From Tetracentron sinense (Eukaryota; Streptophyta; Magnoliopsida; Trochodendrales; Trochodendraceae), in assembly GCA_015143295.1 (NCBI GenBank), contig CM026570.1, positions 28,092,445-28,156,444 on the forward strand: a DNA stretch of 64,000 nucleotides, written 5' to 3'. This document shows, piece by piece, positions 22,573 to 34,341 of this stretch. Below the pieces are notes generated by a model that saw only the letters and a list, made by a program, of their open reading frames with translations, did not search any database and was not told the DNA's origin. A program made the position numbers and the translations under genes. Each line of letters begins with the position of its first letter. The stretch's first letter is position 1.

Positions 22573-22758
22573 ATATAATACACAGACGCGTTTTGGTTTG
22601 CATGGGAATTATGAATTGATTAATGCTTTTGTATGATGTTGTTTTAAATGATTATGAATTGTACTCTTCCAGCGCTTACATATGAAATTTGTTCGTTATT
22701 ATTATTGTTAGCTAGGAGTTTGTACTCACTGAGTATTCCATATTCAGTCGTACATCTT

Positions 22759-22914
22759 ATGTCAGCAGGTACACGTGCCCCTTTTGACATCTGTGCTCCA
22801 TGTCCTTGGATAGAGGAGGACTATGACGAGGAGGAACCATACATGGAGCTAGTAGTAGAGCCTCAGGTGGAGGCAAGGGACTTAGACCATTGGCCCCATG
22901 GGGGTGACCAGTGA
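22759..22914 (+). CDS. Conserved LTR micro-ORF with ATG start (solo LTR E)
   Basis: A 51-residue open frame, the longest copy: ATG TCA GCA GGT start, APFDICAPCPWIEEDYDEEE, then a longer tail ending in DLDHWPHGGDQ and TGA. It keeps M-S-A-G, A-P-F-D-[VI], P-W-[VI]-E and the acidic run of the copies at 17552 and 52761. The hairpin upstream (22728-22749) is weakened. Many changes from other copies fall at third codon positions (GCC/GCT, GAG/GAA, ATA/GTG). No known domain. It lies in an old LTR whose first bases have decayed, yet it is still open. Confidence 0.4.
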   Translation: MSAGTRAPFDICAPCPWIEEDYDEEEPYMELVVEPQVEARDLDHWPHGGDQ

Positions 22915-23181
22915 GAGAGAGTTATATTTCTTTTGTATTTTGATAGGTGGGCATGTCCACCTTTACTGTTATGTTATATATAAAACTTGGAATACGAAAC
23001 ATCTATAAAAAGAAAAAAGTTGGTTTGTGCTTCCGCAATATTTTAACTTCCACACTTTGCATTATATCTCTATTAGATCATGTTATGCCTTGTTCATTAC
23101 AGGATGGTTTACCAGGTTAAGTATAGTCACACCTAAAGTATCCCTAAACTCCTAGGGGGTATTTTAGGGCGCGACACTTTA

Positions 23182-24034
23182 TGGATTTGCCAGTTTGATT
23201 CTCTACTTCTAATCTAAATTCTTTGAACTTTTCAAAAGTATCAAATTTGTGTTGCATCAAATAAACATATCCATATCTAGAATAGTCATCGGTAAATTTG
23301 AAAAAATACCGGTATTGTCATCGTGCAACAATGTTAAATGGACCACATACATCACTATGTATGAGTCTCAACTTATCTTCAGCTCTTCCTACCTTTTTAG
23401 GGCTAGGCTTCATGGTCATCTTCCCTTCGAGACAAGACTCGCAGGTAAGGAGTGGTTCTACCTTGAGAAATTCAAGGGGACCATCTTTTACCAACCTCTT
23501 GATCCTATCAAGATTAATATGACCAAGTCTCTTATGTCAAAGATAAGTAGACTCTGTGCAATGTCTCTTCATTCCAAACATTCTAGATGATGAGGCATTG
23601 TCACTTTGTAGGCATTCATTATTTACTAAAGAAAATATTAAATAAAGACCATTAATGAGATTACCAGTAATCAAGACCATTCCATCTTTCTTGATTTCAA
23701 CAATTGAATTAAAAACGATTGAAAATCCACAATGTAAAAGTCTAGATATTGAAATAAAATTCTTGTGTGTGCTAGGCACATCAAAACAGTCTTCTAAAAC
23801 TAATGTCTTTCCATAAGGTAAATAAAGAGTAAAACCGCTTATTAACTTGATTGCAACTTGTGCACCCTTGCTAACTTTAAGCCTCTGCTCCTGTCTTGTT
23901 GATTTCCTGGTTTCCTTGAATCCCTGCAACCAATTGCAAACATGTACAGTGGATTCAGAATCCATGCACCATGAATTAGGGAAACCTTCTAGAAAGTTTG
24001 ACTTAACAGTAAATAGTCCTTCAAAGCATCTCAT
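23182..24034 (-). pseudogene. Copia C protease and pre-integrase region (broken)
   Basis: Minus-strand part of pol upstream of integrase. At 24000-23920 it reads FPNSWCMDSESTVHVCNWLQGF, the copia protease site. The family norm at this place is D-S-G-[AS]-T; here it is D-S-E-S-T. Copia B has the same change. Then come GKTLVLEDCFDVPSTHKNFI and SRLLHCGFSIVFN, the body of the protease fold, and a C-terminal stretch leading to the pre-integrase zinc finger, interrupted by frameshifts. The region ends at solo LTR E on the left. It would cut the polyprotein if active; a missing glycine in the active loop makes that doubtful. Confidence 0.8.
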
Positions 24035-24083
24035 ACCTTGAGTACTAGCGCAACCCTTCTTAAGAGTTGTAAGGTAAGTCCCT

Positions 24084-24892
24084 TCATTTCCTCTTCCAAT
24101 GGCCTACTTTACCACAGTGGAAACAATTTCCCTTGCCTTTGATTTTCTTACCAACATCTCCTGAAGAACCTTTGGCAACTTTTGCCTTACCCCAATTGTC
24201 TTTAAACTTTCCTTTATCCTTGTTTCTTTTCCTTTTCTTTTCAGACACTATCACAGGTATAGCTCTTTCAACAAACATAATTTCACCATCAATATCTTTT
24301 CTGATATCATCTTCTACAACCAAGAGTGAGTCTAACAACCCACTAAGAGATATCTCTAACTTGTTTATACTGTAATTCACTACAAACAAGATGAATGACC
24401 AAGGGAGTGACAGTAGAATAGTATTGATTTTGGTGATATGATCCATCTCTCAACCGTACATCTCCAATTCTTTAATAAAACCCATCATCTTCATGACGTG
24501 TTCTCTAACAGAAGTTCCCTCTTTCATCTGGTGGTGAGAAGAGACCTTAACGTTGTTTGTTTGACAGACTTATTCTCTACACCAAACATCTCATGAAGGT
24601 GTTGCAAAATGTCTGAAGTATTATCCATATCCTTATGATGATTATATAGGATATTGGATAATGATGCTAACACCCAATCTCTTGCTATCTGATTAAAACA
24701 ATTCCATAAATCAGCTTCAACCAATAGATCTGGTGTTGAATCGGGGAGAACCATAGGTTTAGGAGTTATAAGACACAGGGTAAGCTTTTCAGCTGAGTGT
24801 ACCAGGTATATCCTAAATTCCCAGTCTACATAGTTAGTTCCAACTAACTTCTCATCATGAAGAATTTCAATCAATGGGTGAAGGCCTGTCAT
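24084..24892 (-). pseudogene. Copia C gag (broken)
   Basis: Minus-strand gag. It starts MTGLHPLIEILHDEKLVGTN followed by YVDWEFRIYLVHSAEKL. That is the usual copia gag opening (a short N-terminus, G-x-N-[FY]-x-x-W, then A-E-K-L). The next part has WVLASLSNILYNHH and LHEMFGVENK, then a frameshift near 24524. The second frame, 24446-24084, has DHITKINTILLSLPWSF, a lysine-rich stretch and CFHCGKVGHWKRK, the CCHC zinc knuckle. In an intact relative gag packs element RNA into cytoplasmic particles. The frameshift separates knuckle and N-terminal half. Confidence 0.85.
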
Positions 24893-26592
24893 GATCTAAT
24901 CAAATGACAAAAAAGATAGTATTAGGGATCTATTATATCCATTAATTACTATTAGATTATGGGTCTATTTCTAATAGTATTGCCAATTTAGGAAGTTTCA
25001 ATTGGCATCGAATACCTAGACACTGGCTTAATGTAATCCTGCCTTTGGGCACAATATCACATCTCCTTGAACAGGCAGATAGAAACTATCTTCTCTATTT
25101 TCACAGATCTCATCTTGTGAATCTTGGAGCATTCGATCAACTGTCTGATCTATAAGGGATGTTATACTCACACTTTGTTATTATTGTACATCTCGTATTC
25201 ATGTTTCCACCTACCATGAACCTAATAAACACCTAATGAAAGCTCACACTTTGGCGTTATTATTCTCACTATTTTCTTATACAGTTTTCACCATGTTCTC
25301 ACATAGGTGAGAGGAATTGGGCTTGGCTTTGGCCTGTCAGCTTACTCACACTCCCCACTATGAGATCATATAGTGTATGGTAGAAGATCATAATACTTAG
25401 AGACTTGTCCCCAGTCATATATACACATGATATATATAAGGGCAATTATTTTAGTAGAATAATTAAACAACAAATAACAGATATCATCTTATGATAAAAT
25501 AAACAAGTATCATCTCATGATAAACAATAATAAACTACATATGAGATTAATCGCTATGGGTCAGTGAAATTAAAATGCATGGATGCAAGAGAATGAGATA
25601 ACAATAAAGGCAGCTCACAAACTCCTTCGCGATCCCTTCCTTTATCATCTTATCAAGATCATCATCGCAACATCCTCCTTCACAGCATCTCCACCAATGC
25701 ATAATATGGAATTTAAATGACATCAGGGAAACCAGTATTCCATTCATCATTTTCAGGGAAACCGAATGAATCTGCCCTTTACAGATTTTCCAAAAACCTA
25801 CTACATATTATCCTCTAATATGAATGCATGAATGATAAAAAAATTTATCATAAATTCGACCCATAACTTTAATCTCACATAATTAGATGCAACATGATGA
25901 TGGAGTATTTTTTTCTTATTTTAAAAGATTTAAAATATTGATAACAATTATCAATTGGCTCGATAAAATCTATACCTTATGTAGATCAAACCCCGGATAA
26001 TAAAATAATTGTATATTTCATAAAATTATTTTTAAAACATAAGTTAGAATTTCTTAAATCCCTACAATATTTTATTCCTTACTTGAATGCAAGATCCTTT
26101 CTCGAATGCAAGATCCTTTCATAAAGATTGGTTTTATATTATCCAAGATTGGTTCTACTATTATCCAAGAATAGAATAAAAAATTAAGAGAATCAAAAAT
26201 CCTAAATATGATCTCATCATAAAATAGGGTCTTCAAAATTTTGAAATAAAATCTATTTACTGAAAAAAATCATTCATTAATTATTTTAAAACAATTCATA
26301 AATATTTATTAAATGATCAAATCATTTTAAAAGAAATTTCAAAATAAACTCTTTATTTTGAATTTAATTATATCACATATAATACTAGTTTTTAACATTA
26401 TTTAATTATCATTATTATCAAATATCATTCAATAATATAATAAAATAATTATTTTTTTATTTATTCATCTCATGAACAAATAAAATAAAACTATAGCATA
26501 TTGAATAGATTTAAATTAAACTCATCTATTGAATTAAATTATCCATTTAATTCTCTTATTAAAATAAACAAAAAATACTCCCTAACCATGAG
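24893..26592 (-). other. Copia C leader between 5' LTR and gag, no gene
   Basis: About 1.7 kb, very AT-rich toward the LTR (many TTAATTATTTAAA-type stretches at 25850-26580). Same order as the copia B leader (32640-34341). No frame of substance; probably an untranslated leader with packaging signals. Confidence 0.7.
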
Positions 26593-26605
26593 CTCTGATA
26601 CCACT
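26593..26605 (-). other. Copia C primer binding site (initiator tRNA-Met)
   Basis: On the minus strand the LTR end CCCCTTCA is followed by AG and TGGTATCAGAG, then CTCATGG. TGGTATCAGAGC is the standard complement to the 3' end of plant initiator tRNA-Met. Confidence 0.92.
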
Positions 26606-28813
26606 TGAAGGGGGATCCGGATAAAAATTTATGTGGGAACTGGATCCCGATAATCTTTACACCATAGAAAGAAACTAAAATTATCTACTCGTTTTAGTCA
26701 TCTTACCTCGATGAATGATGTTCACCGGTGAAGCAAAAACCAACTCGAACCATCAGAACTCTTTCTAGAGATTTCTCGAAGAAATACTCGAAGCTCGTTC
26801 CTTATCCTTCGCTATCCCCGCAAAGCTTTTGGAATCTCTACTTGGAATTGAAGAAGTAAGAAGAAGAAGATGGATTGTTGATGTAGACTTTCTATCACCA
26901 ATAACCTTAGAGTTAAAAACCCTAAAGTTGAAAAACCCCAACTTGGAAGACCCTATATAGCTCACGAAAATCCTAGGGACACTCCCTAGGGGCTCACGGT
27001 TGGAGATGAGAAGAAAGAGAAAATTGAGAGAGAGACAGTGCTCCACAGTTTGGGGGTTGAGGTATAGTTATACGACTTTGGATCTTATCCTAATCCCAAT
27101 ACAATTACAACTTATCCATTTAGGAGTTATTTATTAATAATAACTCTTATTATTAATTAAAATAAAATTGTAGTTTAACTATAACTACTCTAATTATAGT
27201 AAGCCTACTAATTTAGGAGTCCTTATCAAAAGAGGATTCCTTAATTATTGGGATTAGTCAACAACCAACCAAAAAAGAGGAATCTAATCAAATTAGGAGA
27301 CCACCAAAAAGGGGGGGGGGGGGGGGGCGTGAGCTATAGGGGAGTCTAAGACTCCTAGTGGTAATCCAATTACAACTTATCTTAATGTTCCTTGCATTCC
27401 AAGTATTGGAATTTAATTCCATAATTAAAAGAGTTATTATTCAATCATTATTCAACTAACCTAATCCTAATCCAATTAGGAAAGCTAAAGTGGGCGCCCC
27501 ACCCTAGGGTTTAATCCAAGGGTTTGGGCTCATATTAAAGGTCCATACTTTATGGGTTTATGGATATAAGTCAAACTCATTTCTCCTTTAATTAGGTTAA
27601 TTAAATAATTACTAATATAATCTTTCAATTTAAATTAACAATTAATTTAAACCATAGATTAACTTTTAATCAATGATTAACATTTAATCATTTCAATAAT
27701 TGATTAACATTTAATAAATTTTTTAGCTTGTATTTCTTATGTGAGCATCTCCACAGATTGCTCTGAGACATTCCTACCCTGGCTTACCTAATGTTATCCC
27801 ATTGACCCTAAACAGGAATTACATCGGAATTGCAAGTGACATAAGATATCCATGTTGCAATTGAATCCCACGAACATTAACCAATATGGATCCCACCACA
27901 TGAACTTTTTAATTCAATTGATCCTTCCAATTACATTATCACTAATGAGCCTTCGAGATTATTTATACTATCTAACTCATAGCCCATTGCACATCATCGG
28001 GGTTTCCAATACTTCTGATTAAGCCATGAGAAACATTTTCTCATGTAAAACGTTTTGAGAAAAATATTTTTATTAGTATAATATATTTTAAATAAAATAT
28101 ATTTCAAGCTTGTATTGTTTCAAAATCACTGGCGCATGATTTAAGCTTAATCGACTGTCTTACCTGGAACTTGGATAATCTTTCAAATTAATGAGTATGG
28201 ATTTCTTGTTTGAAATTCATTATGACTCGAATAGCTTTCTAACTATCTAACTGTCACTGTATCGTATTCCCTAAGGTAGAGAATACTTTGGTGGAATCAA
28301 AACAGTCAGACTACTGTTCAGTTATAAATGAACTCATCAGATCTAAGGATCATTGAAACTATTCAATGTGATTGAGAGACCAACTATCTGATAGGATGTT
28401 TATGCAAGAGGTCTCTCGTTGAATACAATCAGTCGGTGTACATTTTAGCACTCATATGCTGATGTGTAGTCTCCATTACAATAGTTTGAGATAAAACTAC
28501 ATCTCAACTATATATTGAGAACATCTTACCATAGTGGCAGTCATATAAGTGAAGTATCCAGTTTCACCCATAGTTGTGACTATATAAGGTATAACGAACT
28601 GGAAAGTTATATCTGCCTGTAATAATCCAATCACATAACTTTCCTACAATATATCCTAAGGACCTTTATCGATATTTCATATTGTATAGATCATCTCATG
28701 ATCATGGTCAATTACCCATAATGAATACACAATAGAGAAAGAAGAAGTCTCTATTAATCAAGTTAATAAGAATCTTACAATCTAAATGGCTTTTCGAGGC
28801 ATCATGTCTAACA
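26606..28813 (-). repeat. Copia C 5' LTR (2208 bp)
   Basis: Runs on the minus strand from TGTTAGACATGATGCC at 28813 to CCCCTTCA at 26606. Uninterrupted partner of the 3' LTR at 5271-10144. It holds a run of 17 G at 27311-27327 where other copies have broken G tracts. The TSD TTTGC follows at 28814-28818. Confidence 0.93.
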
Positions 28814-29922
28814 TTTGCAACAAGTCTTGCTTTATAGGTCTCCACGTTTCCATCGGCACCCTTCTTCCTTTTGTAAATCCATTTGCATCCAATTGGCCTC
28901 ATACAATCTAGTGGAACTACTAAAGTCCAAACGCCGTTTTCTTACATGGAATCTATTTAAGCATTCATGGCTTTATTCCATTGAGATGCATCTACATCTA
29001 ATGTAGCATCCTGATTAGTATTAGGATCTGTATCCTCATCATCAGGGGTAACTAGATAAACCTCATTATTAAAATACTGAAGTCTATCTGGTGGTCTAGA
29101 AACTCTTTCAGACCTTCTCAGTGGAACAGAATTAAAAGAATCAATAGTGGAAAGATTAGGTTCATTTTAGATACTGACTGTGTTGTCTTTCATCTCACGA
29201 AATTCAACCTTCTTAAGAATATCCATTACTTCCACCAAAAAGGTGGCATAATTCCTAACAACTATTATTTGGTCTACCTTAGAGTAGGAGTAGAAACCCT
29301 TAGTTTCTTTTGGATACCCTACAAAGTTCCATTTTTCTGTTCTAGATTCCAGCTTAGTGGGTTCGAGTTTGTGAACATGGGTAGGACAATCCCAAACCCT
29401 TAAATATTGTAAACTAGGTTTTTGCCCAGTCAACACTTCATAGGGTGTAACCGGTATAGACTGAGAAGGAACCCGGTTCAGTATGTAAATGGCAGTTTGT
29501 AAAGCATACCCCTAAAGATAGAATGGTACATCGGCATGGCTCATCATAGAGCGAACCATATCTAATAAGGTTAGGTTTCTTCTTTCAGAAACTCCATTTT
29601 GTTAAGGTGAGGCAAGACTTGACCATTGTGAGATAATCTCATTATCCTTTAAGTAATTCATAAAATCATTGGTGAGGTATTCACCACCTCGATCTAATCG
29701 AAGTGTCTTTATGGATTTGTTGCTTGATTCTGAACTTCTAATCTGAATTCTTTGAACTTTTAAAACGTATCAGATTTGTGTTACATCAAATAGACATATC
29801 CATATGTAGAATAGTCATTGGTAAATGTGACAAAATATCGGTATTGCCCTCGTGCAATAATGTTAAATGGACCATATACATCACTATGTATGAGTATCAA
29901 CTTTTCTTCAACTCTTCCTACC
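28814..29922 (-). pseudogene. Copia B integrase to RT linker (broken)
   Basis: Minus-strand pol of copia B between solo LTR D and copia C. From the right it shows LILIHSDVYGPF and TFTNDYSTYGYVY, the integrase core with its first aspartates. Next is a damaged stretch and then MLTGQKPSLQYLRVWDCPTH with YPKETKGFYSYSKVDQ. The linker is followed by RPIGCKWIYKRKKGADG near 28900-28850, at the start of RT. Many stops. It is homologous to 15428-14530 of copia C, which allows exact placement of the copia C target site. Confidence 0.85.
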
Positions 29923-30221
29923 TGTAAATCCCTAAGTAGGTGGTGGCAAATTCCGTGATCGTTAGATAGGTCATGTGAGTCGAGTCGGGTTTAACTTGTC
30001 AGAAGAGAAGAGCTAAAGCATAAAGAAGATTGAAGAAAGTGAAGAAAAAGCTCATACTCTGGATCTAGAAAGGTAATTGACTTAGAGACCCCTACCTAGG
30101 TTGGATTTGACTTAGATAACTCTAAACATACCTAGGAGGATAGTTTTAAACCTAATAAAGTTGTTTGATCTTAGTTGAATCAAATAAACATGAAATGAAT
30201 CATGGTTTGAAAAAATTATGT

Positions 30222-30400
30222 CTCAACCGATCGCTCGGTATTGAGACCGATCGATCGGTGGCCTACCGAGCGATTGGTGGCTATCGACTGGACAAAAAAT
30301 TTGTATGGGGTATTTTTCCAGAGAGATGATTTTCAACCGCTCGATCGGTTAGAGCGGTTTTGGACCGAGCGATCGGTAATGTGCACCGATCGATCAGTCC
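30222..30400 (+). repeat. Palindrome cassette in solo LTR D (ACCGATCGATCGGT class)
   Basis: Six or seven sites such as ACCGATCGCTCGGT, ACCGATCGATCGGT and ACCGAGCGATCGGT. Between them is the spacer CTATCGACTGGACAAA, TTTGTATGGGG and CCAGAGAG, also present in the cassettes at 9538, 38070, 46926, 55189 and 59278. CTATATAAAC follows about 45 bp downstream. Confidence 0.9.
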
Positions 30401-30442
30401 CCGTAAAAAGAATTTTTATTTTTCTGGATTCTTTTTTAAACC

Positions 30443-30452
30443 CTATATAAAC
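30443..30452 (+). promoter_or_regulatory. TATA box of LTR D
   Basis: CTATATAAAC following the palindrome cassette, the same arrangement as in the Tekay LTRs. Inferred. Confidence 0.6.
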
Positions 30453-31130
30453 AACTTTTTGGAGACCTAATTCGTATCTTTGTTTATTTTTGAAAGAGTA
30501 GAGGTCTGAGAAACTCCTCTAGGGTTTTTCCTATTGTTCTTATTAGATCTTTGTTGATCCCTCATCTTTCTTTGATCCTAGAGAATGCAAGTATAGATCT
30601 AAACCTTTGATCTTGCATTGTATGATCTCAGATCTATATGAGATCCCTCTAGGGTTTGAAACTTCCTAAATTGATTCACAACCCTACACCTTGTGTGTGT
30701 GTCCGGTGTTTCATCCGGAGCCTTCGTGGAAGGAGATCGATCGTGTGTGATCGTGGTTTTGAAGTAGCTTAAGAAGATTTGGTCGGTGTGGAACCGAAGC
30801 TGCTACGGCGGAGATCGAACCTGCTGGTTCGTGGAAATCAAGAGTAAGAGTCTATACCTAGGAACGTCATTTTTGTTTTGGTAAGGTCTTATCTTGTACT
30901 TGAAATCTTTTCATAGTGAAGTTTATTGCTGGACGAGGTCCTGTGGTTTTTTTCCCGTTAGGGTTTTCCACGTAAAAATCTTCTGTGTTTGATTTGTGTG
31001 GATTGTCTGAGTGAATTGTTCATTGATTTCTAAACATATTAATTGAAAAATTAAAATTGGTTAGAAATTATTAAATAGACCTATTCACCCCCCTCTAGGT
31101 CTTAGAGATCATTGATCTGGATAAATTTCA

Positions 31131-31866
31131 TTACCTTTTGAGGGTAAGGCTTCTTGGTCATCTTCCCTTCGAGACAAGAATTGCAAGTAGGGAGTGGTTC
31201 TATCTTGAGGAATTCAAGGGGACCATCTTTTACCAACCTCTTGATCCTATCAAGATTGATGTGACCAAGTCTCTTATGCCAAAGATAAGTAGACTCTATG
31301 CAATGTCTCTTCATTCCAGACATTCTAGATGATGAGACATTGTCACTTTGAAGACATTCATTATTTACCAAAGGAAATATTAAATAAAGACCATTAATGA
31401 AATTACTAGTAATCAAGACCATTCCATCTTTCTTGATTTCAACAATTGAATTAAAAATGATAGAGAATCCACAAAGCAAAAGTCTAGATACTGAAATAAA
31501 ATTCCTGTGTGCACTAGGCACATCAAAATAGTCTTCTAAAACTAATGTCTTTCCATAAGGTAAATAAAGAGTAAAACCGCTAATTGACTTGACTGCAACT
31601 TTTGCACCCTTGCTAACTTTAAGCCTCTGCTCCTGTCTTGTCGATTTCCTAGTTTCCTTGAATCCCTGCAACAAATTGCAAAAATGTACAGTGGATTCAG
31701 AATCCATGTACCATGAATTAGGGAAACCATCCAGAAAGTTTGAATTAATAATAAATAGTACTTCAAAGCATCTCATACCTCGAGTACTGGCGCGACCCTT
31801 CTTAAAAGTTGCGAGGTTAGTCCTACAGTTCCTCTTCCAATGGCCTATTTTACCACATGGAAACAC
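31131..31866 (-). pseudogene. Copia B protease and pre-integrase (mostly open)
   Basis: Minus-strand frame of 254 codons. NSWYMDSESTVHFCNLLQGF is the protease site, again with D-S-E-S in place of D-S-G-A. Then come YGKTLVLEDYFDVPSAHRNF, SRLLLCGFSIIFNSIVEIKK and LWHKRLGHINLDRIKRL with CNSCLEGKMTKKP. The last two form the H-H-C-C pre-integrase zinc finger. The frame ends at solo LTR D. It is better preserved here than in copia C, even though B is the older insertion. Function in an intact relative: polyprotein cleavage and the start of integrase. Confidence 0.85.
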
Positions 31867-32633
31867 TTTTCCTTGCCTTTCTTAACCTTGCCAGCATCTC
31901 CTGATGAACCTTTGGCAACTTTTGCCTTACCCCAGTTGTCTTTAAACTTTCCTTTACCCTTGTTTCTTTTCCTTATCTTTTCAGACACTATCACAGGTAT
32001 AGGTCTTTCAACAAACATAATTTCACCATCAATATACTTTCTGATCTCATCTTCCACATCCAATAGTGAGTCTAATAACCCACTAAGAGTCATCTCATAC
32101 TTGGTTATGTTGTAATTCACTACAAACAAGTTGCATGACCGAGGGAGTGACTGTAGAACTGTATTGATTTCGGTAATATGGTCCATCTCTCCACCATACA
32201 TCTCCAATTCTTTAATATAACCCATCATCTTCATGACGTGTTCTTTGAATGGAGTTCCCTCTTTCATCTCGGTGGTAAGAAGAAACCTTAATGTTGTTTG
32301 TTTAGCAAACTTATTCTCTACACCAAACATCTCATGAAGGTGTTGCAAAATATCAGAAGTATTATCCATATCCTTATGATGATTATATAGGATATTGGAT
32401 AATGAAGCTAACACCCAATCTCTTGTTGTCTGATTAGAACGATTCCATAAATCAGCTTCAGCCAACAAATTTGGTATTGAATCTGGGAGAACCATAGCTT
32501 TACGAGTTGTAAGACATAAGGTAAGCTTTTCAACAAAGAGTACCAGGTATATCCTAAATTCCCAATCTACATAGTTAGTTCCAACTAACTTCTCATCATG
32601 AAGAATATCAATCAATGGGTGTAGGACTATCAT
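31845..32633 (-). pseudogene. Copia B gag (long open frame)
   Basis: Minus-strand frame of 262 codons. It opens MIVLHPLIDILHDEKLVGTN and YVDWEFRIYLVLFVEKL, then has LHEMFGVENKFAKQTTLRFL, MGYIKELEMYGGEMDHITEI and LFVVNYNITKYEMTLSGLL. A basic tail, GKGKFKDNWGKAK, ends at CFHVVK, where a frame change breaks the CCHC knuckle (expected CFHCGK). It is otherwise nearly complete for a copia gag. It follows a 1.7-kb AT-rich leader and overlaps the next frame by about 20 bp. Confidence 0.85.
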
Positions 32634-32639
32634 GATCTA

Positions 32640-34341
32640 ATCAAATGACAAATAAGATAGTATTAGGGATCTATTGAATTCATTAATTACTATTAGATTA
32701 TGGGCCTATTTCTAATAGTATTGTCAATTTAGGATGCATCAATTGGCATCGAATACCTAGACACTGGCTTAATGTAATCTTGCCTTTGGGCATAATATCA
32801 AATCGCCTTGAATAGGCAGATAGAAACTATCTTCTCAATTTTTACAAATCTCATCTTGTGAATCTTTGAGCATTCGATCTTCTATCTTATTCATAAGGGA
32901 TGTTATACTCATGTTTTGGTGTTATTGTATGACACCTCTTATTCATGTGCCCACCTACCATGACCTAATACAGACGTAACGAAAGCTCATGCTTTAGTGT
33001 TATTGCTCCCACTATTTGCTTATAAAGTTTTCACCATCTTTTCACATAGGTGAGAGGGATTGGGCCCAGCTTTGACCTATCAGCTTACTCACACTCTCCA
33101 CTATAAGATCACATAGTGTATGGTAGAAGATCATAATACATAGGTACTTGTCCCTAGTCTTATATACACATGATATATAAGGGCAATTATTTCAACAGAA
33201 TAATTAAACATATTTAAACAGATATCATCTCATGATAAAATAAATAAGTATCATCTCATGATAATTAAATAATAATAAACTTCATATGAGATTAATCGCT
33301 ATGGGTCAGTAAAATTAAAATGCATAGATGCAAGAGAATGAGATAAGAATAAAGGTAACTTGCAAACTCTTTCGCAATTCCTTCCTTTATCATCTTATCA
33401 AGATCATCATCATCGCAGCATCCTCCTTCACAGCATCTCCACCAATGCATAATATGAAAATTAAATGGCATTAAGGAAACTAGATTTCCATTCGCCCTTT
33501 TTAGGGAAACCGAATAAATCTGCCTTTTACAGATTTTCCAAAAACCTACTACATATTATCCTCTAATATGAATGCATGATAAAAAACTTATCATAGTATA
33601 AATTTGACCCGTAACAGTAATCTCATACAATTAGATGCAATATAGTGATAGAGTAATTTTTTTGACATTTTTAAAAGATTAAAAAATTGATAACAATTAT
33701 CAATTTGCTCGATAAAATATATATCTCATATAGATCAAACCTCGGACAAAATAAAAAAATTATATTTTCCTTTTAAAAAATTTCATAAAACTATTTTTAA
33801 AATATAAGATAGTATTTTCTTAAATCTCTACAATATTTTATTCTTAACGCAAATGCAAGATCCTTTCATAAAGATTGATTCTACTATTATCCAAGATTGT
33901 TTCTAATATTATCCAAGATTAAAATAAAAAATTAAAAGAATTGAAAATCCTAAATATGATCTTATCACAAAATAGGGTTTTATAATTTTTCGAATAAAAT
34001 ATAATTATAAGAAAAATCATTCATTAATTATTTTAAACAATTAATAAATATTAAATGATCAAATCATTTTAAATGGATTTTCAAAATAAACTATTTATTT
34101 CAAAAATCATATCACATATATAATACAATTTTTTTAAAATTAATTAATTATCATTATCAAATCTCATTCGATAATATAATAAAAATAATTATTTATTTAT
34201 TCATCTCATGAACAAATAAAATAAAACTAGAGCATTATTAAATAGATCAAAATTAAATTCATCTCATGAATTAAATTATCTATTTAAATATCTTTTAAAA
34301 TAAACAAAAAATATTCCCTAACCATGAGCTTCGACACCACT
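32640..34341 (-). other. Copia B leader, no gene
   Basis: AT-rich leader between gag and 5' LTR, colinear with 24893-26592. The primer site region at 34330-34341 reads GTGGTGTCGAAGCTCATGG on the minus strand, a mutated form of TGGTATCAGAGCTCATGG. Confidence 0.75.

Larger units (their letters stand above)
15429..23176 (+). mobile_element. Solo LTR E, Tekay-type, split by solo LTR F
   Basis: Flanked by CTTTA at 15424-15428 and 23177-23181. It ends GGGCGCGACA as expected, but begins TTAAAGCC where sisters have TGTAGAGCC, so the first bases are mutated. Net length without F is about 2.5 kb. It carries a TACGATCGATCGTA palindrome cassette (15709-15872), TATAAATAAG at 15924-15933, the hairpin region (22728-22749, degenerate) and an intact micro-ORF (22759-22914). 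It lies in copia C integrase; the copia homology resumes at 23182. Confidence 0.88.
5271..28813 (-). mobile_element. Copia C: complete-ended Ty1/copia carrying nested solo LTRs
   Basis: Full-span minus-strand copia flanked by TTTGC at 5266-5270 and 28814-28818. LTRs of about 2.2 kb lie at 26606-28813 (5') and 5271-10144 (3', interrupted). They begin TGTTAGACATGATGCC and end CCCCTTCA on the element strand. Next to the 5' LTR is TGGTATCAGAG, the primer site for initiator tRNA-Met; next to the 3' LTR is the polypurine AAGTGGGAGA. Internal order is gag (24892-24084), protease/pre-integrase (24034-23182), integrase-RT-RNase H (15428-13617). Insertions at 7273-9936, 10285-13611 and 15429-23176 break it. 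Large LTRs would fit an Angela-like lineage, but I did not establish that. Confidence 0.92.
29923..31130 (+). mobile_element. Solo LTR D, a different family, with a borrowed palindrome cassette
   Basis: 1208 bp starting TGTAAATCCC and ending ATAAATTTCA, between CTACC (29918-29922) and TTACC (31131-31135), a 5-bp TSD with one mismatch. Removing it rejoins copia B as in copia C at 23380-23400. It has CTATATAAAC at 30443-30452 and ATTCACCCCCCTCTAGG near the 3' end, which is typical of some plant copia LTRs. The ends do not match the Tekay LTRs, yet bases 30222-30400 are a palindrome cassette of the type found in the Tekay LTRs. Confidence 0.78.
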
